64,000 bases of DNA, from positions 6,076,001-6,140,000 of the forward strand of contig NZ_CP107796.1 in NCBI RefSeq assembly GCF_036345995.1, given 5' to 3'. The DNA comes from Streptomyces sp. NBC_00557. GTDB lineage: Bacteria; Actinomycetota; Actinomycetes; Streptomycetales; Streptomycetaceae. Shown piece after piece: positions 26,146 to 34,472 of this stretch. Position numbers and translations under genes: made by a program. Under the pieces are notes generated by a model. It made no database searches. It was given only the letters and a program-made list of their open reading frames with translations, and was not told the DNA's origin. Numbering within the stretch: position 1 is the stretch's first letter; every line of letters starts with the position of its first letter.

Positions 26146-27339
26146 GTGGCTGGTCGCAGACGGGCGTGGAGCATCGGGGCCGTGGGGCTCGTCCTGCTGC
26201 TGCCCTCGGCGGGCTGCGGCGGCACCCCGGCCGACTCCACCCGCACCGAGGTGCAGCACCTGCTCGACCGGCGCTCCGCCGCCCTGCTGCACCACGACGA
26301 GACGGCATACGGGGCGACGGGCGCCCGCACCGAGTACACCCGGCTGCGCGCCCTGCCGCTGGCCTCCTGGCGCTACCGGGTCACCGGCGTGCACCGCACC
26401 GGTTCCGGCGCCACCGCCGACGCCGACCTCAGCTACCGCGTCGCCGGGTACGACAGGGCCCCGGTCGACGCCCGCCGCACCCTCACCCTGCGCCGCACCG
26501 CGGACGGCAGGTGGTACGTCACCGCCGACCGGCCCGCCCGGGACGCCGGGCAGCAGTTGTGGGACCAGGGCGCGGTGACCGCCGTCGAGGGCGCCCACAG
26601 CCTGGTGCTGGGCACCGGGCGGGCCACCGCGGACCTGCGCGGCTACGCGCGGCTCGCCGACCGCGCGGTCCCGGCCGTCTCCCGGGTCTGGGGCACCGGC
26701 TGGGCCCGCCATGTCGTCGTCCTCGTCCCGCGCTCCCTCGACGGCATGGCCCGGCTGCTGGGATCGCCGACCGCCGACTACCGGGGCATCGCCGCCGTCA
26801 CCACCGGGGAGGCGGGCGGCTCGGGCACGGCTCCGGCGGACCGGGTGGTCGTCAACCCCGAGGCCTACGCCATCCTCGGCGGCCTGGGCAAGCAGGTGGT
26901 GCTCACCCACGAGACCACGCATGTGGCCACCCGCGCGCAGACCACCGCGGCGACCCCGCTGTGGCTGTCCGAGGGCTTCGCGGACTGGATCGGCTACCTC
27001 GGCACCGGCCGCACCCCGACGGAGGCCGCGCCGGAACTCACCCGTGCCGTCCAGGACGGCCACGCGCCCACCGCGCTCCCCACCGACAAGGACTTCGGCT
27101 TCACCAGCGCCCCCGCCGAGCTCGCCCGGGCCTACGAGAGCGGCTGGCTGGCCTGCCGGATGATCGCCGAACGCTGGGGCACGGCCCGGCTCGACGCCTT
27201 CTACCGTGCCGTGGGCGCCCATCGGCAGCGGGCGGGCGCGGTCGAGGAGGCCCTGAAGACGGTGCTGGGGACCACCGCGGAGGCGTTCACCGAGCAGTGG
27301 CGGGAGTACGTGCGGGAGCAGCTGACCCCGACCGAGTGA
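26146..27339 (+). CDS. Lipoprotein with HExxH metallopeptidase (peptidase MA-like) domain
   Basis: The 397-residue product has a lipoprotein signal with lipobox LPSAGC (Cys24), so it is anchored outside the membrane. An N-terminal half similar to NTF2-like folds is followed by a gluzincin-type active site: HETTHVAT, with a Glu in SEGFADWIG about 25 residues later as third zinc ligand. This supports a zinc metallopeptidase. It starts 28 nt after the second NlpC/P60 gene and is probably co-transcribed, which suggests work on the cell wall or on secreted hydrolases. The substrate is unknown. Confidence 0.8.
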   Translation: MAGRRRAWSIGAVGLVLLLPSAGCGGTPADSTRTEVQHLLDRRSAALLHHDETAYGATGARTEYTRLRALPLASWRYRVTGVHRTGSGATADADLSYRVAGYDRAPVDARRTLTLRRTADGRWYVTADRPARDAGQQLWDQGAVTAVEGAHSLVLGTGRATADLRGYARLADRAVPAVSRVWGTGWARHVVVLVPRSLDGMARLLGSPTADYRGIAAVTTGEAGGSGTAPADRVVVNPEAYAILGGLGKQVVLTHETTHVATRAQTTAATPLWLSEGFADWIGYLGTGRTPTEAAPELTRAVQDGHAPTALPTDKDFGFTSAPAELARAYESGWLACRMIAERWGTARLDAFYRAVGAHRQRAGAVEEALKTVLGTTAEAFTEQWREYVREQLTPTE

Positions 27340-27360
27340 CCGACGCGTCCCGGCAGCGGA

Positions 27361-27891
27361 TCAGCAGGCCTTCTCCAGCGTCTCGATGGCCTCCCGCAGC
27401 CAGGCCCGCTCCGCCTGCCCCGTGGCCCGGGCGACCCGCAGCATGCCCTCGCGGAACAGGTCCCCGGCCTCCTCGGCGCGCACCGGCTCCCCCTTGCGGT
27501 AGAAGAAGCTCGCCGGGGTCTGGAGGAACTCCAGCCGGCGGCGCAGCACCGCCGCCTGGGCGGCGGGGTCGTCCAGGTGCCGCAGGAAGGCCAGGAGCGT
27601 GTTGAAGCGGACCTGGTCGGTGATCTCCGCCTGCTTCGGGTCGCGCAGCCGCGCGAGCAGCTCCCGCCGGCCCTCGGCCGTCAGGGACAGCACCCGGCGC
27701 GGGGCGGCGCTCGCGCCGTCCTCGGTGCGCTGGTCGAGCAGTCCGGCGGCGACGAGCCGGTTGATGGCCGGGTAGAGCGCACCGTCGCTGACCGGGCGGA
27801 CATGGCCGCTCAGCGCCTTGATGCGCTCCTTCAGCTCGTACCCGTGCAGCGGCTCCTCGGCGAGGAAGCCCAGGATCGACAACTCCAGCAC
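27361..27891 (-). CDS. PadR-family transcriptional regulator
   Basis: Winged helix-turn-helix protein of 176 residues. The PadR N-terminal domain (about 1-85) carries ILGFLAEEPLHGYEL and the recognition region PVSDGALYPAINRLVAAGLL; the C-terminal helices mediate dimerisation. An AGGAGGAG ribosome site precedes the GTG. It is divergent from the MATE gene across a 90-nt gap holding a 16-bp inverted repeat, so it most likely represses the transporter and itself. PadR proteins are often released by phenolic or drug-like ligands; the ligand here is unknown. Confidence 0.92.
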   Translation of the reverse strand: MLELSILGFLAEEPLHGYELKERIKALSGHVRPVSDGALYPAINRLVAAGLLDQRTEDGASAAPRRVLSLTAEGRRELLARLRDPKQAEITDQVRFNTLLAFLRHLDDPAAQAAVLRRRLEFLQTPASFFYRKGEPVRAEEAGDLFREGMLRVARATGQAERAWLREAIETLEKAC

Positions 27892-27929
27892 GCGGTCTCC
27901 TCCTTGCAGCGGTCCCTGGGGCCATGCTA

Positions 27930-27972
27930 CCTCTTATCGAGCTACCTCGTTTCGATGTAGCTCGATAAGAGG
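27930..27972. promoter_or_regulatory. Operator for the PadR/MATE divergent pair
   Basis: Perfect 16-bp inverted repeat, CCTCTTATCGAGCTAC (27930-27945) and GTAGCTCGATAAGAGG (27957-27972), with an 11-nt centre. The right end includes the GAGGAG ribosome site of the MATE gene, so bound repressor would block both transcription and ribosome access. Confidence 0.85.
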
Positions 27973-27981
27973 AGTGGCTCC

Positions 27982-29358
27982 GTGAACGCCCACCGCAAGC
28001 AGCTCATCGCCCTCGCCCACCCCGTCTACCTCTCCCTGCTCGCCTCGGTGGCCTCCGGGATCATCAACACCGTCTGGGTCTCCCGGCTCGGCGGCGCCGC
28101 CGTCGCCGCCGTGGCCGTCGCCACCAACACGGAGAACGTGCTGCTCGGCGTCGCCCTGGTCTTCGCCTCCGGTACGACCGTGCTGGTGGCGCACGCCCGA
28201 GGAGCCCGGGACCCGTCCGCCGTACGCGCCGCCGTACGGGGCGGCTGGGCGCTGTGCGCGCTGGTCACCCCGCTCGTCGCGGCCGGCGGGTTCCTGCTGC
28301 GCGGGCCGCTGGCCGCCCTGGTCCTCGGCGGCGGCGACGGCACGGCCCCGCACCTGGCCACCGCCTACTTCGCCGTCTCCCTGCCCGGCATGACCGTCTT
28401 CTTCGCCCAGCAGCTCGTCGACGGCATCCTCAAGGGCGCCGGCGACACCCGCACCCCGATGCGCCTGGCCCTGCTGGCCAACGGCCTGATCCTGCTGTGC
28501 GACCCCCTGCTGATCCACCTCTACGGTGTCCGGGGCGCCGCCGCCTCCATCGTGCTGTGCCGCGGCGTGGCCCTCGCGGCCGGCCTGCGCGCCCTGCGCC
28601 GCGACGCCGTGCTGCGGACGGCCGCCGCGGCGCCGCCCGCCGCGCCCGGGCCCGCCGCCCTGCGCCGCACCCTCACCACCGGCCTGCCCATGTCCGCCGA
28701 CTTCACCGTGCGCCAGAGCGGGGCCCTGGTGCTGGTGGCGATCGTGGCCCGGCTCGGGGTGACGGCGGTGGCCGCCTACGCCATCGCCTACAAGGTCATG
28801 TACCTGGCCACCATGGCCTTCTACGCCGTCCGGCAGGCCGCGGCGATCCACACCGCGCACACCCGGGGCGCCGGCGCGGACGCGCGGCGGGACATCGGCC
28901 GGCAGGCGGTGCTGGTCTCCGGGACCCTCGGTCTCGCCGCCTCCGCCCTGTTCGCCGCGACGGCCCCCTGGATCATGGCGGCGTTCGGCGCCGGACCCCA
29001 AGTCGCCCACCAGGGCGCGCTGTTCCTGCGCTGCATAGGCCCCTATCTGCTGCTGATGGCCTGCTTCATCGCGCTCGGCGGAGTCTTCGAGGGCGGCGGC
29101 GGGGCGCCGGCGCTGCTGCGGGTCACCCTGCTGGGCACGGCCGTCCAGCTGCCCCTGGCGTACGCCCTCGGCGGCCTCGGCCTGCCCGGCGTCTGCCTGG
29201 CGCTGGCGCTCGCGATGGCCGTGCAGTGCGCCGCGGTGGCGGCGCTGCCCGGGCGGGCCGCAAGCCCCAAGGCGCCCGGCCGCCGGGTCAGGGGGAGACG
29301 GGGGCCTGACGCGACCGGGCGGGCTCGGGCGGCAGGGGCGCGGCGGGGGCCGGGGTGA
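27982..29358 (+). CDS. MATE-family multidrug/toxin efflux transporter
   Basis: The 458-residue membrane protein has 12 predicted helices arranged as two six-helix bundles. Family features include the N-terminal HPVYLSLLASVASGIINTVWVSRLG and the repeat-related segment TGLPMSADFTVRQSGALV. MATE proteins export cationic or drug-like compounds in exchange for Na+ or H+. The GTG at 27982 follows a GAGGAG site inside the operator, and control by the PadR neighbour is expected. The last 71 nt overlap the 3' end of the convergent glycosyltransferase gene. The exported substrate is unknown. Confidence 0.93.
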   Translation: MNAHRKQLIALAHPVYLSLLASVASGIINTVWVSRLGGAAVAAVAVATNTENVLLGVALVFASGTTVLVAHARGARDPSAVRAAVRGGWALCALVTPLVAAGGFLLRGPLAALVLGGGDGTAPHLATAYFAVSLPGMTVFFAQQLVDGILKGAGDTRTPMRLALLANGLILLCDPLLIHLYGVRGAAASIVLCRGVALAAGLRALRRDAVLRTAAAAPPAAPGPAALRRTLTTGLPMSADFTVRQSGALVLVAIVARLGVTAVAAYAIAYKVMYLATMAFYAVRQAAAIHTAHTRGAGADARRDIGRQAVLVSGTLGLAASALFAATAPWIMAAFGAGPQVAHQGALFLRCIGPYLLLMACFIALGGVFEGGGGAPALLRVTLLGTAVQLPLAYALGGLGLPGVCLALALAMAVQCAAVAALPGRAASPKAPGRRVRGRRGPDATGRARAAGARRGPG

Positions 29359-30523
29359 CGGTCGAGCGCCACAGCCGGCGGGCCGCCGTGACCGAGGCCG
29401 CGACCAGCAGGCCGTTGCGCAGCACCAGCAGCAGCACCCCGTACCCGTCGCTGACCACCACATGGCCGAAGCCGATCGGGAACTCCAGGACCGTCAGGAA
29501 GGACGCGGCCACCACCATCAGCGCGGGCGCGCCCATCCGGCTCGCCCGGTACGACACGCACACCGCGGCCAGGCCGACCAGCCACACCATGTACTGCGGG
29601 CTGATCACCCGGCTGGTGACCGTGAACAGCAGCACCGCCGTGAAGGCCGCCTCCGCGAGCGTGTGCGGCGCCCAGCGGGTCGCGCGCAGCCGCCACAGCA
29701 GCAGCCAGCCGAACCCGAGCACGGTCAGCGCCAGCGCGGCCGCGCTGACCTGCTCCACATGCGGGCCGACGAACTCGATCGACCCGTAGTTCAGCAGCAC
29801 CTGTCCCCGCCAGCCGAAGTGCCGGGCCACATGGAAGACCAGGGCGCCGAGCGACTCCACCTCGGTGCCCCGGTCCCGCTGGAAGGTCAGGAAGGCGAAG
29901 GCGCCCGGCATGGTCACCGAGAACAGCGCGGCGAGGGCCGACGCGGTCACCGCCGCCGACCACCACGCCCGCCGCCGCACGGCGCCGGCCAGCAGCAGCG
30001 CCGGCCACACCTTCAGCAGCGCGCCGAACGCCGTCAGCGCGCCCATCGCCCTCGGATGCCGGGCCCCGGCGAGCAGCGCCGCCACGGCCACCGCGGTCAC
30101 CATCACGTCGTAACGGGCGTACACCGTCGGGCCGAGCAGCGGCACGCCCGTCACCCACACCCACACACCGCGCGAGGAGCGGCCGGGGCGCCGGTGCGCG
30201 GACAGCAGCAGCACCAGGACGACCGCGTCGGCGAAGAACGCCAGCAGGAAGAAGGCGTGCTCGTACGACAGGAAGGGCAGCACGGCGGGCGACAGGACCG
30301 GGAGGGCGGCGGCCGGCGGGTACTGCCAGGTCACGTCGTCCAGCGGGAACGTGCCCTGCCGCAGCACCTCGTACCAGCCCCGGTAGGTCACCGACACGTC
30401 GGAGGTGACGTCCAGGTCCGAGAAGGCGTACACCCGGAAGACGAACAGCAGCAGCAGCGTCCGGGTCGCGGCCCAGGTCGCGAGCAGCCAGGTCAGGGAC
30501 CGCCCGGCGCCTTTGGTCTCCAC
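29288..30523 (-). CDS. GT87-type polyprenyl-phosphate mannosyltransferase-like membrane protein
   Basis: The 411-residue protein has about ten membrane helices and the GT-C signature region near residue 40 (DLDVTSDVSVTYRGW, acidic residues after helix 1), followed by QYPPAAALPVL. GT87 enzymes use polyprenyl-phosphate-mannose to extend lipomannan or related glycolipids outside the membrane. The GTG at 30523 has AAGGGG 6 nt upstream. It is divergent from a PimB'-like mannosyltransferase gene, supporting a shared mannolipid pathway, and Rv2181 (recalled) sits in the equivalent mycobacterial region. The Pro- and Arg-rich C-terminus overlaps the MATE gene by 71 nt. Confidence 0.85.
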   Translation of the reverse strand: METKGAGRSLTWLLATWAATRTLLLLFVFRVYAFSDLDVTSDVSVTYRGWYEVLRQGTFPLDDVTWQYPPAAALPVLSPAVLPFLSYEHAFFLLAFFADAVVLVLLLSAHRRPGRSSRGVWVWVTGVPLLGPTVYARYDVMVTAVAVAALLAGARHPRAMGALTAFGALLKVWPALLLAGAVRRRAWWSAAVTASALAALFSVTMPGAFAFLTFQRDRGTEVESLGALVFHVARHFGWRGQVLLNYGSIEFVGPHVEQVSAAALALTVLGFGWLLLWRLRATRWAPHTLAEAAFTAVLLFTVTSRVISPQYMVWLVGLAAVCVSYRASRMGAPALMVVAASFLTVLEFPIGFGHVVVSDGYGVLLLVLRNGLLVAASVTAARRLWRSTVTPAPAAPLPPEPARSRQAPVSP

Positions 30524-30688
30524 GTGATCCCCTTGCCGTCCGATTCCCGTGCCGATCGCTTCGGCGCCGCCTCGCGGCACCATGATGGCGTGCCCGGCTG
30601 TGGGCATGCCACAGACTCGGCCGCGGCGGACCCCGTACCGCCCGTTCGATCCCGGCCGGGCAGGGCCCGTTCGGTAGGGTCGGCGGCG

Positions 30689-31831
30689 ATGCACAAGACC
30701 CTGATCGTCACCAACGACTTCCCGCCCCGGCCGGGCGGCATCCAGGCCTTCCTGCACAACATGGCCCTCCGCCTGGACCCCGGCCGGCTGGTCGTGTACG
30801 CCTCCACCTGGAAGCGCGGCCGGGAGGGCGCCGAGGCCACCGCCGCCTTCGACGCCGAGCAGCCCTTCACCGTCGTACGCGACCGTACGACCATGCTGCT
30901 GCCGACCCCGCAGGCGACCCGGCGGGCGGTGGGGCTGCTGCGCGAGCACGGGTGCACCTCGGTCTGGTTCGGCGCCGCGGCGCCGCTCGGCCTCATGGCC
31001 CCGGCGCTGCGCAAGGCGGGCGCCGAGCGGCTGGTGGCCACCACCCACGGCCACGAGGCCGGCTGGGCCCAGCTGCCCGCCGCCCGGCAGCTGCTGCGCC
31101 GGATCGGCGAGTCCACGGACACCATCACCTATCTGGGTGAGTACACCCGGTCCCGCATCGCCGCCGCGCTCACCCCCGAGGCGGCGAGCCGCATGGTGCA
31201 GCTGCCGCCGGGGGTGGACGAGAAGACCTTCCACCCCGGCTCCGGCGGCGAGGAGATCCGCGCCCGCCTCGGCCTGACCGACCGCCCGGTGGTGGTCTGC
31301 GTCTCCCGGCTGGTCCCCCGCAAGGGCCAGGACACCCTGATCCAGGCGATGCCCCGCATCCTCGCCGCCGAGCCCGGCACCGTCCTGCTCATCGTCGGCG
31401 GCGGCCCCTACGAGCGGGACCTGCGCCGGATGGCCGCCGAGACCGGCGTCGCCGGTTCCGTCCGCTTCACCGGCGCCGTCCCCTGGTCCGAACTCCCCGC
31501 CCACTACGGCGCCGGCGACGTCTTCGCCATGCCCTGCCGGACCCGGCGCGGCGGCCTGGACGTGGAGGGCCTGGGCATCGTCTACCTGGAGGCGTCGGCG
31601 ACGGGACTGCCGGTGGTGGCGGGCGACTCGGGCGGCGCACCGGACGCCGTCCTGGACGGCGAGACGGGCTGGGTGGTCCGGGGCGGCGACCCGGCGGCGG
31701 CGGCCGACCGCATCATCCCCCTGCTCCAGGACCCCGAGCTGCGCCGCAGGATGGGACAGCGGGGCCGGCAGTGGGTGGAGGAGCGCTGGCGCTGGGACCT
31801 GCTCGCCGAGCGGCTGAGGAACGTGCTGTAG
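30689..31831 (+). CDS. GT4 glycosyltransferase, PimB'-like (phosphatidylinositol mannoside synthesis)
   Basis: Cytosolic GT-B enzyme of 380 residues. The N-terminus TNDFPPRPGGIQAFLHNMA is the acceptor side; the nucleotide-sugar site has VSRLVPRKGQDTLI and the EX7E-type region DVEGLGIVYLEASATGLPVVAG. These segments match, in my recall, the mycobacterial PimB' family that adds the second mannose to phosphatidylinositol. The ATG at 30689 is preceded by TAGGGT 20 nt upstream, so the leader is short. The gene ends at the border of a large repeat array that separates it from a convergent acyl-CoA synthetase gene. GDP-mannose as donor is inference. Confidence 0.88.
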   Translation: MHKTLIVTNDFPPRPGGIQAFLHNMALRLDPGRLVVYASTWKRGREGAEATAAFDAEQPFTVVRDRTTMLLPTPQATRRAVGLLREHGCTSVWFGAAAPLGLMAPALRKAGAERLVATTHGHEAGWAQLPAARQLLRRIGESTDTITYLGEYTRSRIAAALTPEAASRMVQLPPGVDEKTFHPGSGGEEIRARLGLTDRPVVVCVSRLVPRKGQDTLIQAMPRILAAEPGTVLLIVGGGPYERDLRRMAAETGVAGSVRFTGAVPWSELPAHYGAGDVFAMPCRTRRGGLDVEGLGIVYLEASATGLPVVAGDSGGAPDAVLDGETGWVVRGGDPAAAADRIIPLLQDPELRRRMGQRGRQWVEERWRWDLLAERLRNVL

Positions 31832-32379
31832 GGCTACGCCGGGCAGGGATTGGGCTCCGCCGGGCAGGGCGTTGGGTTTCGCCCGGCAGAGCGCGGGTTT
31901 TCGCCGGGCAGGGCGCGGAGTTCCGCCGGGCGGGGCGCCGGGCTTCGCCCGCAAGGGCGCGGGGTTCCGGGCGGGGCGCCGGGCTTCGCCCGCAAGGGCG
32001 CGGGGTTCCGCCGAGCTCCGCCTGCTGGGGTGCGAGGCTCGCTGGGCAGGGCGTCGGCCTCCGCTGGGCAGGGTGCGGGGCTTCCCGGGCAGGGCATTGG
32101 GCTCCGCCCGGTAGGGCGTTGGGTTTCGCCCGGCGGGGCGCGGGGTTCCGCCGAGCTTCGCCCGCTGGGGCGCGAGGCTCGCTGGGCAGGACGCGGGGCT
32201 TCTCCGGCCAGGGCATTGGGCTCCGCCCGGCAGGGCGCGGGTTTTCGCCGGGCAGGGCATTGGGCTCCGCCCGGCAGGGCATTGGGCTCCGCCCGGCAGG
32301 GCGCCGGGCTTCGCCCGCAAGGGCGCGGGGTTCCGCCGGGCGGGGCGCCGGGCTTTGCCCGGTAGGGCGCCGCTCTGCC
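31831..32379. repeat. Tandem array of about 24 degenerate 20-23-nt GC-rich units
   Basis: The whole gap between two convergent genes is filled by units of the type GGGCTCCGCCCGGCAGGGC plus a 3-nt tail (ATT, GCG or GCC). Variants include GGGCTTCGCCCGCAAGGGC and GGGTTTTCGCCGGGCAGGG. Many units contain GGGC-TTC-GCCC, a compact hairpin. Higher-order duplication is visible: blocks around 32006-32138 and 32139-32258 share the same succession of variants, including the distinctive CCGAGCTCCGCCTGCTGGGG/CCGAGCTTCGCCCGCTGGGG step. Unit length is not a multiple of three, so open frames through it are not proteins. There are no unique spacers, so it is not CRISPR. Confidence 0.9.
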
Positions 32380-34176
32380 CTACTTGGCGTAGAGCGCCTC
32401 GATCTCGTCCGCGTAGTCCTTGGCCACCACGTTCCGCTTCAGCTTCAGCGACGGGGTCAGGTGGCCCGACTCCTCCGTGAACTGCGACGGCAGAATGCGG
32501 AACTTCCGCACCGACTCCGCCTTCGACACCGCGGCGTTGCCGTCGTCGACCGCCGCCTGGATCGCCGCGATCAGATCCGGGTCGTCCTTCAGCGACGCCG
32601 CGGTGGAGCCGGCCGGCTTGCCGTGCTCGGTGGCCCAACGGCCCAGGAACTCCTCGTCGATGGTGACCAGCGCGCCCACGAACGGCCGCCCGTCGCCCAC
32701 CACCATGCACTCCGCGACCAGCGCGTGCGCCCGGATCCGGTCCTCGATCACCGCGGGGGCGACGTTCTTGCCGCCCGCCGTGACGATGATCTCCTTCTTC
32801 CGGCCGGTGATCCGCAGATAGCCGTCCTCGTCCAGGGTGCCGATGTCCCCGGTGTGGAACCAGCCGTCGGCCAGCGCCTCCGCGGTCGCGCCCGGGTTGT
32901 TCCAGTACTCCTTGAACAGGTGCTCGCCGTGCAGCAGCACCTCACCGTCGTCCGCTATCCGCACCACCGAACCCGGCAGCGGCTGCCCGACCGTGCCGAT
33001 CTTCTGCCGGTCCCACGGGTTGAACGCCGTCGCCGCACAGGACTCGGTCAGGCCGTAGCCCTCCAGCACCGTGAAGCCGATGCCACGGAAGAAGTGGCCG
33101 AGCCGCTCGCCCAGCGGGGCGCCGCCGGAGATGGCGTACTCGCCCCGGCCGCCGAGCACCGCGCGCAGCTTGCTGTAGACCAGCCGGTCGAACACCTTGT
33201 GCTTGAGCTTCAGGCCGAACGACGGGCCCGACGGGCTGTCCAGCGCCTTGCTGTAGGCGATCGCGGTGTCCGCCGCCTTGTCGAAGACCGCGCCCTTGCC
33301 GTCCGCCTGCGCCTTGGCGCGCGCCGAGTTGTACACCTTCTCGAAGACCCGCGGGACGCCGAGGACCAGCGTCGGCCGGAACGCGGCCAGTTCGTCGGTG
33401 AGGTTCTTGATGTCCGGGACGCAGCCCAGCTTGATCGGCGCCATCATCGGCGCGATCTGCACCAGCCGGCCGAAGACATGGGCGAGCGGCAGGAAGAGCA
33501 GCACCGAGCACTCGCCGGTACGGAACAGCGGGCGCAGCCGCTCCACGATGTTGCCGCACTCGGCGAAGAAGCTGCGGTGGGTGAGCACACAGCCCTTGGG
33601 GCGGCCGGTGGTGCCGCTCGTGTACACGATGGTGGCCGGGTCGTCGGCCTTGGCCAGCGAGCTGCGCTCCTCGACCGTCTCGTCCGACACGTCCTGCCCG
33701 AGCCGCACCAGCTCCTCCACGCCGCCGGCCTCGATCTGCCAGACGTGCTTGAGGGCGGGCAGCGACTCGCGCACCGACTCCACGGCCGCCGCGTGGCCCG
33801 CCAGCTCCACGATGCAGGCGGTGGCGCCCGAGTCGGACAGGATCCACTGCACCTGCTCGGGCGAGCTGGTCTCGTACACCGGCACGGTGACCGCGCCCGC
33901 GCTCCAGATGGCGAAGTCCAGCAGCGTCCACTCGTAGCGGGTGCGGGACATCAGGCCCACCCGGTCGCCCGGCTGCACCCCGGCCGCGACGAGGCCCTTG
34001 GCGGCGGCGTGCACCTCGGCCAGGAACGCCCGGGCCGTCACGTCCTGCCAGACACCGGCCACCTTGCGGGCGATGACGGCGACGTCGGGATGCTGCGCGG
34101 CGTTTCTGCGGACGATGTCGGTCAGATTGCCGTCCGCAGGGACCTCGTACAAAGCCGGAAGGCTGAACTCGCGCAA
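32380..34176 (-). CDS. Long-chain fatty acid-CoA ligase (FadD15-like)
   Basis: Activates fatty acids to acyl-AMP and then acyl-CoA. The 598-residue ANL-family enzyme has the P-loop TIVYTSGTTGRPKG, the A5 region EGYGLTESCAA, the ATP Asp in GWFHTGDIGTLDEDGYLRI and the C-terminal lysine region ITGRKKEIIVTAGGKN. The start is TTG at 34176 with a GAGGAG site upstream. No in-frame ATG or GTG with a better site is seen. The C-terminus is complete and ends at the repeat array. A FadD15 gene lies next to pimB' in mycobacteria (recalled), so membrane-lipid supply is plausible. Confidence 0.95.
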   Translation of the reverse strand: MREFSLPALYEVPADGNLTDIVRRNAAQHPDVAVIARKVAGVWQDVTARAFLAEVHAAAKGLVAAGVQPGDRVGLMSRTRYEWTLLDFAIWSAGAVTVPVYETSSPEQVQWILSDSGATACIVELAGHAAAVESVRESLPALKHVWQIEAGGVEELVRLGQDVSDETVEERSSLAKADDPATIVYTSGTTGRPKGCVLTHRSFFAECGNIVERLRPLFRTGECSVLLFLPLAHVFGRLVQIAPMMAPIKLGCVPDIKNLTDELAAFRPTLVLGVPRVFEKVYNSARAKAQADGKGAVFDKAADTAIAYSKALDSPSGPSFGLKLKHKVFDRLVYSKLRAVLGGRGEYAISGGAPLGERLGHFFRGIGFTVLEGYGLTESCAATAFNPWDRQKIGTVGQPLPGSVVRIADDGEVLLHGEHLFKEYWNNPGATAEALADGWFHTGDIGTLDEDGYLRITGRKKEIIVTAGGKNVAPAVIEDRIRAHALVAECMVVGDGRPFVGALVTIDEEFLGRWATEHGKPAGSTAASLKDDPDLIAAIQAAVDDGNAAVSKAESVRKFRILPSQFTEESGHLTPSLKLKRNVVAKDYADEIEALYAK

Positions 34177-34472
34177 GACTGCTGCTCCTCATAGGGCGCC
34201 GGCGCCACGACACTGTGTGATGCGACGGTGCGGTCCACGGCTCGGGCAGGTGCTCGGGAATTCAGCTGTTGAAATCCAGAGCACGACTGGACTGCCCGGA
34301 CGTTACCCGCCGGTATGGCGTCTACGACAGGGGGTTCCGCCGAGATGTTCGCTGCGTCACACGCGTGGGCGTTCCTTCGCGCACAGTAGTCCACGGCCGA
34401 ACCGACCGGCGAGTAACCGCAGGCCGGACCGACACTGTTCACGCAGATCCCACAGGCCTACGCTTGATCGCC

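Noticed and set aside
31831..32379. CRISPR array or repetitive proline-rich protein
   Set aside because: Units are contiguous and degenerate without unique spacers. Unit length varies from 20 to 23 nt, which breaks any reading frame, so the long open frames are a GC-bias effect.
29288..32710. An 1140-codon minus-strand protein
   Set aside because: Only the part up to GTG 30523 matches a GT87 enzyme. The rest is antisense to the PimB'-like gene and the repeat array.
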